Positions 13,384 to 18,482 of a stretch of DNA of 18,482 nucleotides are shown in pieces. The DNA is from Clostridia bacterium. GTDB taxonomy: Bacteria > Bacillota > Clostridia > TANB77 > CAG-508. The notes under the pieces were generated by a model, which saw only the letters and a program-made list of their open reading frames with translations, was not told the origin of the DNA and did no database searches. Every line of letters starts with the position of its first letter. The first letter of the stretch is position 1. Location of the stretch: contig CAADYC010000092.1 in the NCBI GenBank assembly GCA_900753165.1, forward strand, positions 1 through 18,482. The letters run 5' to 3'. The translations under genes and the position numbers were made by a program.

Positions 13384-13466
13384 TGGTACCGATGGTGGGA
13401 CTCGAACCCACATGGTTTCCCGCACGATTTTGAGTCGTGTGCGTCTACCAATTCCGCCACATCGGC
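13384..13466 (-). tRNA. tRNA-Leu, anticodon CAA (reads UUG)
   Basis: On the minus strand the 83-nt gene starts GCCGATG and ends CATCGGT-A-CCA, so the acceptor stem has a G-U at its base and the CCA is encoded. The anticodon stem CACGA/TCGTG holds the loop CTCAAAA with anticodon CAA. A variable arm of about 11 nt and a T arm GTGGG-TTCGAGT-CCCAC follow, as in class II tRNALeu. It stands alone between two terminators. Confidence 0.95.
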
Positions 13467-13492
13467 ATATAAAATTAATTATTTATTGCTTA

Positions 13493-13498
13493 ATTATA
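13493..13498 (-). promoter_or_regulatory. -10 of the tRNA-Leu promoter
   Basis: A perfect minus-strand TATAAT lies 26 bases before the mature 5' end. No good -35 is found at 17 bp; TAGACT is at 20 bp. The placement right after the upstream terminator supports a dedicated tRNA promoter. Confidence 0.5.
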
Positions 13499-13530
13499 TT
13501 AACATATTTAAATAAAAAAGTCTAGTAAAA

Positions 13531-13568
13531 ATAAATAAAAAATGCAAAAATTTGCATTTTTTATTTAT
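13531..13568 (-). terminator. Intrinsic terminator of the metG operon
   Basis: A perfect 18-bp stem (13531-13548 with 13551-13568) around a two-base loop, core ATGCAAA/TTTGCAT. It overlaps the last two codons and stop of the 784-residue gene and gives a T-rich tail on the minus strand. Confidence 0.8.
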
Positions 13569-15915
13569 CTATATCCTGTTTTTCTAAATCTTCCAACTCC
13601 ACCATTTCATAATCAAAAACTGTAACATTTTTAACTACAAAATCAGAGAAATCATCATCTACATCATCAAAATTACCAATATTAAAAGATTTCTTATCAA
13701 GTAATTTTAGATGTAATTTTGAAGTATCAACAATCATTTTTGTTGATAAATCCATACCAACTGGTAGAGTCTTATTTTGATTGTCATAAAAAATTATATT
13801 TGTAAAACCAATCCCATTTGTTCCTTCTTTAATATGAAGTTTATATAAATTAATTTTATCTCCATAAGTATCAATCGCTTCTTGCATTTCTTTTTCAGGA
13901 TTTATATTAAACACATTTATTTCTTTGTTATTTAGTATTTTTTCATTTATAGCTTTGTATACAGGCATTGATTCTGGTATAACACCTTTTTCCAATGCTT
14001 TTGTTATATTTTGAACTATTGATTGTAAAATCAATTTAAATCCAATTTGTTTTGTGCCTCTAGTTATTTCTAAAATATTAAATTTATCTTTTGGTAATTC
14101 TCTGTGTTTTTTATTATTTATCTTTTTAATTTTTGTTGAATCTTCAATGATATTTCCAAAAATATCATATTCTTCATCATCTAAAGACTTTAATTCTCTT
14201 TCTTCTATCTTTAAATCTTTTAATGTTTTTTCAATTTCTTCTGGTGATATGTTATTAGTTTTTATTTTATTTAATACATCAATTAAGCTTGTTGTAGCTA
14301 TATAAATACTATCTGTATCTTCTCTATCAAGATTTTTTCTTTGAATTCTATCTAATTTTTTCCCAAATTCTTCTAAATCTTCTTCATAATTAAATGTTTT
14401 TTCTATTTTTTTAATTACATTTACTTCCTCTTGTTCTCCTTCTGGTAAAACTTCCATTTCATCTTTATTACTGTATTTCCAGAATTCAAATATACTCTTT
14501 TTATGACTATCTATTTCTTCAATATATTTTGATGCATTTTCTATTTTTTTTGCTAAATTTTTTGTTTTTAATTTTAAAGCATTTATATCCATCAAAAGAT
14601 TTTTCATTTCGTTTTCTAGTTTTTCTAGCTCTTTATAACTTGTTATCAATTCTTCTAATGTATATATTTTTTTAATCGGTATTTTTTTCTTTTCTCTTTT
14701 TGGTTGTTCAACTACTTGTTTTTCCTCTATTGATTGATTTTCTGTTTCTACTATTTTTTCTTCAATTTTTTCATTTTTTATGCTCTTATTACTCTTTTTG
14801 CTATATTTAAAATAATATTTTACTTTTCCAAAAAATGTTTTTTTACATTCTAAAAATGTTGATATTTGTTTTTCTTTTGCTAAATATTCAATCTCTTGTG
14901 ATGCTGCTAGTTCTTGCAATTTTTTTATTCTTTTATTATGTGCTCTTATTTTACTTTTTAATTCTTTTCTTCTTTTTAGTCCAATCTTGTATTGTTCTCT
15001 TATAAATTCCACCATATGTTTATATTCTATTTTTTGATTATCTAGATAGAATTCTAATTTTCCAGTGTTATCTATGTTTGTTTCAAAATTATAATAATTC
15101 GGAATCTCTGTCTGTAAAATAAATAATGCTTTTAATAATTTATAAAATTCACTGGCTTCTGCTTCACTATTTAATTCAATTTTATATGTTGTTTTTATTT
15201 TTTCATATACATTTGTTTCACCAATAATTTGAATTGATAACTCATCTTTTTTATTGTAAACTTCATATATTAATGGCCAGTCTTTTGTGAATAACCATAA
15301 ATAATTTTCTATATCTTCAAATTCAGATTTTTTTAAATATTGATTTGAATATTTTACATTGCTTATTGGAACAAATATTTTTCCTGTTTTTTTATTTTCT
15401 ATTTGTTTTTTTATTAAATAGAAAAATGTTGAATAATCTGTATCTTCTGTTGGTACAATCATAAAGTATTTGTTTGTATTTTCAGAATAATATATTTGCC
15501 ATAAGTAATTTCCTTGAAATTTTACTTTAAATGGTATTTCTTTGCTTAACTTTGATTGTTCTTTTTCAACTTTTTCTATTTCATCAACATCCATATTCCT
15601 TAACATATCTAAAAACTTTGTATGTTTTATTATGTTTTCTTCATTTTTATTATCCAAATATTCATATAAGGGTCTTGCTTTTTTGTATTTTTCATTTAAA
15701 TCTGTTAATCTGTTTGTTGGTGATAGCAGTATTTGAATATCTTTTATATCTATGTATCTATATTGTCTATATTGTTTTTCATCATAAAATCTTGTTACTC
15801 TATATTCTAATGGTTCGAATTTCTTTAAATTTTGTGGTATTTTATCTAAATCTAATCCTAAATATTCAAGTTTGTCTGATATTCCTTCTATTTTTTCTTT
15901 CTTTCTTCTAGGCAA
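13561..15915 (-). CDS. Large cytoplasmic coiled-coil protein of unknown function
   Basis: A 784-residue, highly charged Lys/Glu-rich protein with no signal peptide or membrane span. Residues about 1-300 look like a mixed alpha/beta domain. Predicted coiled-coil stretches follow at about 305-350 and 420-470, separated by a basic patch with KKTFFGKVKYYFKYSKK (358-374) and a low-complexity acidic/basic linker (375-415). A C-terminal domain (about 610-765) ends in an acidic tail. I recognise no catalytic motif, P-loop or nucleic-acid-binding signature. Translation begins at TTG (15913-15915): GAGGAGAG lies about 8 nt upstream and the next Met is more than 100 residues in. It is the third gene of the metG-deacetylase unit, 32 nt after the deacetylase. 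A structural or envelope-assembly role on the cytoplasmic side is only a guess from its neighbour. Confidence 0.85.
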   Translation of the reverse strand: MPRRKKEKIEGISDKLEYLGLDLDKIPQNLKKFEPLEYRVTRFYDEKQYRQYRYIDIKDIQILLSPTNRLTDLNEKYKKARPLYEYLDNKNEENIIKHTKFLDMLRNMDVDEIEKVEKEQSKLSKEIPFKVKFQGNYLWQIYYSENTNKYFMIVPTEDTDYSTFFYLIKKQIENKKTGKIFVPISNVKYSNQYLKKSEFEDIENYLWLFTKDWPLIYEVYNKKDELSIQIIGETNVYEKIKTTYKIELNSEAEASEFYKLLKALFILQTEIPNYYNFETNIDNTGKLEFYLDNQKIEYKHMVEFIREQYKIGLKRRKELKSKIRAHNKRIKKLQELAASQEIEYLAKEKQISTFLECKKTFFGKVKYYFKYSKKSNKSIKNEKIEEKIVETENQSIEEKQVVEQPKREKKKIPIKKIYTLEELITSYKELEKLENEMKNLLMDINALKLKTKNLAKKIENASKYIEEIDSHKKSIFEFWKYSNKDEMEVLPEGEQEEVNVIKKIEKTFNYEEDLEEFGKKLDRIQRKNLDREDTDSIYIATTSLIDVLNKIKTNNISPEEIEKTLKDLKIEERELKSLDDEEYDIFGNIIEDSTKIKKINNKKHRELPKDKFNILEITRGTKQIGFKLILQSIVQNITKALEKGVIPESMPVYKAINEKILNNKEINVFNINPEKEMQEAIDTYGDKINLYKLHIKEGTNGIGFTNIIFYDNQNKTLPVGMDLSTKMIVDTSKLHLKLLDKKSFNIGNFDDVDDDFSDFVVKNVTVFDYEMVELEDLEKQDIDK

Positions 15916-15922
15916 TTTATAT

Positions 15923-15930
15923 CTCTCCTC
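15923..15930 (-). promoter_or_regulatory. Ribosome binding site that fixes a TTG start
   Basis: Minus-strand GAGGAGAG lies 7-8 nt before TTG at 15913-15915. No ATG or GTG alternative with a site exists near by. Confidence 0.75.
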
Positions 15931-15947
15931 TATATTTTTATATACAA

Positions 15948-16883
15948 TTATTTAAAAATCTCATAGAAATTTTTGAAAGCATATCCTTGTTGTTGTAAAT
16001 ATTCAATTACTTTTGGTAATGTTTCAACAGTTATATGCTTTGCTTGTGCATCATGCATCAAAATTACTAAGCTATTTTTTCCTTCTGTTGTCTTTTGTAA
16101 ATTATTCATTAAATATTCTTCTGTTGGATTTACTTTTTCTGAATCACCTGTTAGAGAATTCCAATCTATATGTAGAATATCATTTTGTTCGAGCAACATT
16201 TCTGCTTGTACTTTTAAATCAGCATATTTACCACCAACTGATCCTCCTGGAAATCTAAACAAATGTGAATTATATTCTGGTACATTTATTGTTTTTGCTA
16301 CAATTTGATTGCATTGATTAAATTCATTTAAAACTTGTTCTGGTGATTGATATATTATTGAATATTTATGAGAATATCCATGATTTGCTATATAATGTCC
16401 CTCATTATATATTCTGTTTGTTGTTTCAGGAAATATTTCTACTTGACTGCCTAGAACAAAAAATGTTGCTTTTATATTATTTTGCTTTAAAATATCTAAA
16501 ATTTCATGTGTATTATTTGATGGTCCATCATCAAATGTTAAATATGCTATTTTTTCATTTGAATGATAGATATTTTTTAAATTTTCTTTTCCTTGTTCAG
16601 TTAATTTAGGAATTTTTGCTTGTCTTTTTGCTTCTTCTTCCTCTTTTTTCTTATTCTCTATTTCTTGTTGCTGCTGAGCAAATTCTGTAACCTGTTTTGC
16701 AAAATCTTTTGCTTTTTTTACTCTTATTGTTGTATCTACTAAATAAAAAATTGTTAATGATAATGTTACAATAACAGCTATAATTGCTATTATTATAAAT
16801 GTTATTCTTTTCTTATCAACATATTTTTTCATACTATAAATATTATAACCCTCATATTGATCTCTATTTTGAAATATTCCCAT
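15948..16883 (-). CDS. Membrane-anchored CE4 polysaccharide (peptidoglycan N-acetylglucosamine) deacetylase
   Basis: A 311-residue protein with a short cytoplasmic N-terminus, one membrane span (about 27-49), a Gln/Glu/Lys-rich coiled stalk (about 56-92) and a NodB-type domain outside the membrane. All five CE4 motifs are visible: TFDDGPS with Asp118/Asp119, the metal-binding pair His168 and His172 in NHGYSH, RFPGG from Arg210, Asp240-Trp241 and LMHD (275-278) with His277. The catalytic and metal ligands are intact, so it should be active. Family members such as PgdA remove acetyl groups from cell-wall GlcNAc, which gives lysozyme resistance; related PdaA-type enzymes act on muramic acid. Which of these applies is not decided by sequence alone. 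AGAGGA lies 6 nt before the ATG, and the gene starts 13 nt after metG, so the two are cotranscribed. Confidence 0.92.
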   Translation of the reverse strand: MGIFQNRDQYEGYNIYSMKKYVDKKRITFIIIAIIAVIVTLSLTIFYLVDTTIRVKKAKDFAKQVTEFAQQQQEIENKKKEEEEAKRQAKIPKLTEQGKENLKNIYHSNEKIAYLTFDDGPSNNTHEILDILKQNNIKATFFVLGSQVEIFPETTNRIYNEGHYIANHGYSHKYSIIYQSPEQVLNEFNQCNQIVAKTINVPEYNSHLFRFPGGSVGGKYADLKVQAEMLLEQNDILHIDWNSLTGDSEKVNPTEEYLMNNLQKTTEGKNSLVILMHDAQAKHITVETLPKVIEYLQQQGYAFKNFYEIFK

Positions 16884-16896
16884 TTAAATTCCTCTT

Positions 16897-18471
16897 TTAT
16901 TTTTTCATTGCTTGTTTTATATATTCAATTTCTTCTTCTGAATTTAATCTCATAAATATAGGTTCACCTTTTTCAATTACTTTTGCATTTTTTATTTTGT
17001 CATATTCTTTTAGGCTCTTCCAAGTTTTTAAAGATTCATCTGTAATTCCAATTTGTCTTAATATATTTTCAGATGTTTCGTTCATAAATGGTTTTATTAA
17101 TATTGCTATTTTTCTTAAATTTTCTATTAAATGATACATTGCTGATCTTAATTTTTCTGTTTCTTCTTCTTTTGCTAATTGCCATGGCATTGTTTCATCA
17201 ATGTATTTATTTGTTCTTGATACTAATGTCCAAATTTCTTGAATTGAATTTGCAATTTCAAAGTTTTCAAATAGTTTCTCAAATTTTTCTATTTGCTCTA
17301 TACATGCATTTTCTAGGTTTTCATCTACATCATTTGGTGTTCCATTATATTCTGGTACTTTTCCATCAAAATATTTGTTGACCATTGATACTGTTCTGTT
17401 TAATAAATTGCTTAAGTCGTTACATAAATCAAAATTATATCTTTCAACAAATTCTTCTGGTGAGAATAATCCATCTTGTGATGTTGGCATTTCTCTTAAC
17501 AAGAAATATTTTGTTGCATCTAATCCATATCTGTCTATTAAATCTTCTGGATAGATAACATTTCCTTTTGATTTACTCATTTTTCCGTCTTTCATTGTTA
17601 TCCAGTTATGAACAAATATTGTTTTTGGTAATGGTAAATCTAGTGCCATCAAGAATATTGGCCAATATATTAAGTGAAATCTTGCAATATCTTTTCCAAC
17701 AACTTGTACATCTGCTGGCCAGAATTTTTTAAATAATGTTTCATCATCTGACATATATCCTAGTGCTGTAAGGTAATTTGTTAAAGCATCTACCCATACA
17801 TATATTACGTGTTTTGGGTCTTTTAATACTTTTATTCCCCAGTCAAATGATGTTCTTGTTACACATAAATCTTCTAATCCTGGTTTGATAAAGTTGTTTA
17901 TCATTTCTTGTTTTCTGTATTCTGGTTTGATAAAGTCTGGATGTTCGTCATAATATTTTAAAAGTCTATCTGTATATTTTTTCATATTGAAGAAATATGC
18001 TTCTTCTTTCATTGTAACTACTTCTCTACCACAGTCTGGACATTTTCCATCAACTAATTGTGTTTGTGTAAAAAATGTTTCACATGGTACACAATAAAGT
18101 CCTTCGTATTCTCCTTTGTAAATGTCTCCTTGTTCCATGAATCTATCAAATATTTTTTGAACTACTTTTTCGTGTCTTTCGTCTGTTGTTCTTATGAAAT
18201 CGTCATATTGTATGTCCATTTTTGCCCATAGTTCTTTTGCCATTGCTGCCATTTTGTCTACATATTGTTGTGGTGTTTCTCCTGCTTCCTGTGCTTTTAT
18301 TTCTATTTTTTGCCCATGTTCATCTGTTCCTGTTAACATGTAACTTTCTTTTCCTTTTAATTTGTTATATCTTTTTAGTGTATCTGCTACTACTGTTGAG
18401 TATGCTGTTCCTATATGAAATTTTCCGCTTGGATAGTATATTGGTGTTGTTACATAAAATGTATCTTTCAT
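16897..18471 (-). CDS. metG: Methionyl-tRNA synthetase, short form
   Basis: Charges tRNA-Met with methionine in the cytoplasm, and so supplies both initiation and elongation. The class I signatures are HIGT (19-22, the HIGH site) and KMSKS (297-301). A zinc knuckle CVPC...CPDC (Cys127, 130, 144, 147) sits in the connective peptide. The anticodon-binding helical domain fills the rest. The protein ends at residue 524, just after the GEPIFMRL segment that closes this domain, and therefore lacks the linker and C-terminal OB-fold tRNA-binding domain found in about 650-residue Firmicute MetRS. The ending is clean, with a stop and then the deacetylase ribosome binding site, so this is a natural short form rather than a frameshift. 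AGAGG precedes the ATG. Its promoter lies beyond the window edge. Confidence 0.97.
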   Translation of the reverse strand: MKDTFYVTTPIYYPSGKFHIGTAYSTVVADTLKRYNKLKGKESYMLTGTDEHGQKIEIKAQEAGETPQQYVDKMAAMAKELWAKMDIQYDDFIRTTDERHEKVVQKIFDRFMEQGDIYKGEYEGLYCVPCETFFTQTQLVDGKCPDCGREVVTMKEEAYFFNMKKYTDRLLKYYDEHPDFIKPEYRKQEMINNFIKPGLEDLCVTRTSFDWGIKVLKDPKHVIYVWVDALTNYLTALGYMSDDETLFKKFWPADVQVVGKDIARFHLIYWPIFLMALDLPLPKTIFVHNWITMKDGKMSKSKGNVIYPEDLIDRYGLDATKYFLLREMPTSQDGLFSPEEFVERYNFDLCNDLSNLLNRTVSMVNKYFDGKVPEYNGTPNDVDENLENACIEQIEKFEKLFENFEIANSIQEIWTLVSRTNKYIDETMPWQLAKEEETEKLRSAMYHLIENLRKIAILIKPFMNETSENILRQIGITDESLKTWKSLKEYDKIKNAKVIEKGEPIFMRLNSEEEIEYIKQAMKK

Positions 18472-18482
18472 TTTACCTCTTC

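Noticed and set aside
13197..13460. 87-codon minus-strand frame starting MAELVDAHDSKSCG
   Set aside because: Its first part is a read-through of tRNA-Leu and the rest covers the tRNA terminator and fruK leader. This peptide is a well-known artefact of translating tRNA genes.
18472..18482. T-box or other leader upstream of metG
   Set aside because: Only 11 bases of upstream sequence are present, containing just the ribosome binding site.

Overview
The window is very AT-rich (roughly a quarter to 30 percent G+C by eye) and all twelve protein genes and the single tRNA gene lie on the minus strand. Strong AGGAGG-type ribosome binding sites, sigma-A promoters, U-tailed intrinsic terminators, an LPxTG surface protein, a Ser46-type HPr and a LexA-box-like recA promoter all point to a low-GC Firmicute, most likely a gut-type member of Clostridia. 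The species cannot be named from sequence alone. Reading runs from high to low coordinates.

Region 1 (18482-13531) is an apparent operon: metG (methionyl-tRNA synthetase, short form without the C-terminal tRNA-binding domain), a membrane-anchored CE4 polysaccharide deacetylase, and a 784-residue cytoplasmic coiled-coil protein of unknown function that starts at TTG. It ends in a perfect 18-bp terminator stem. tRNA-Leu(CAA) follows as its own unit, with its own terminator.

Region 2 (13289-8033) is a complete fructose phosphotransferase cluster in the order fruK, fruA (IIA-IIB-IIC), ptsH (HPr) and ptsI (Enzyme I). Phosphate would pass from PEP through EI (His183), HPr (His15), IIA (His67) and IIB (Cys171) to fructose during uptake. 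FruK would then make fructose-1,6-bisphosphate. Hairpins punctuate the cluster, including one over the fruA stop codon, a 147-bp inverted-repeat element between ptsH and ptsI, and a terminator whose loop is the ptsI stop codon. No sugar regulator gene is present in the window.

Region 3 (7989-5606) holds a lone FeoB-family transporter with an unusually cysteine-rich membrane core and no feoA. Downstream lies a striking 193-bp element made of 39-bp inverted repeats (one mismatch) around a 115-bp structured centre, just upstream of a surface-protein gene.

Region 4 (5530-853) holds three genes for exported or surface-anchored proteins, each with a recognisable promoter: an LPYTG sortase substrate with a tandem-repeat Asn/Thr stalk, a secreted beta-repeat protein that looks richer in G+C than its neighbours, and an orphan family-5 solute-binding protein held by a transmembrane anchor rather than a lipid.

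Region 5 (925-1) is the start of recA, cut by the window edge. Its strong promoter carries two LexA-box-like palindromes 32 bp apart. No CRISPR array, complete insertion sequence, rRNA or prophage gene was seen. The least explained parts are the two inverted-repeat elements, the 784-residue protein and the secreted beta-repeat protein.
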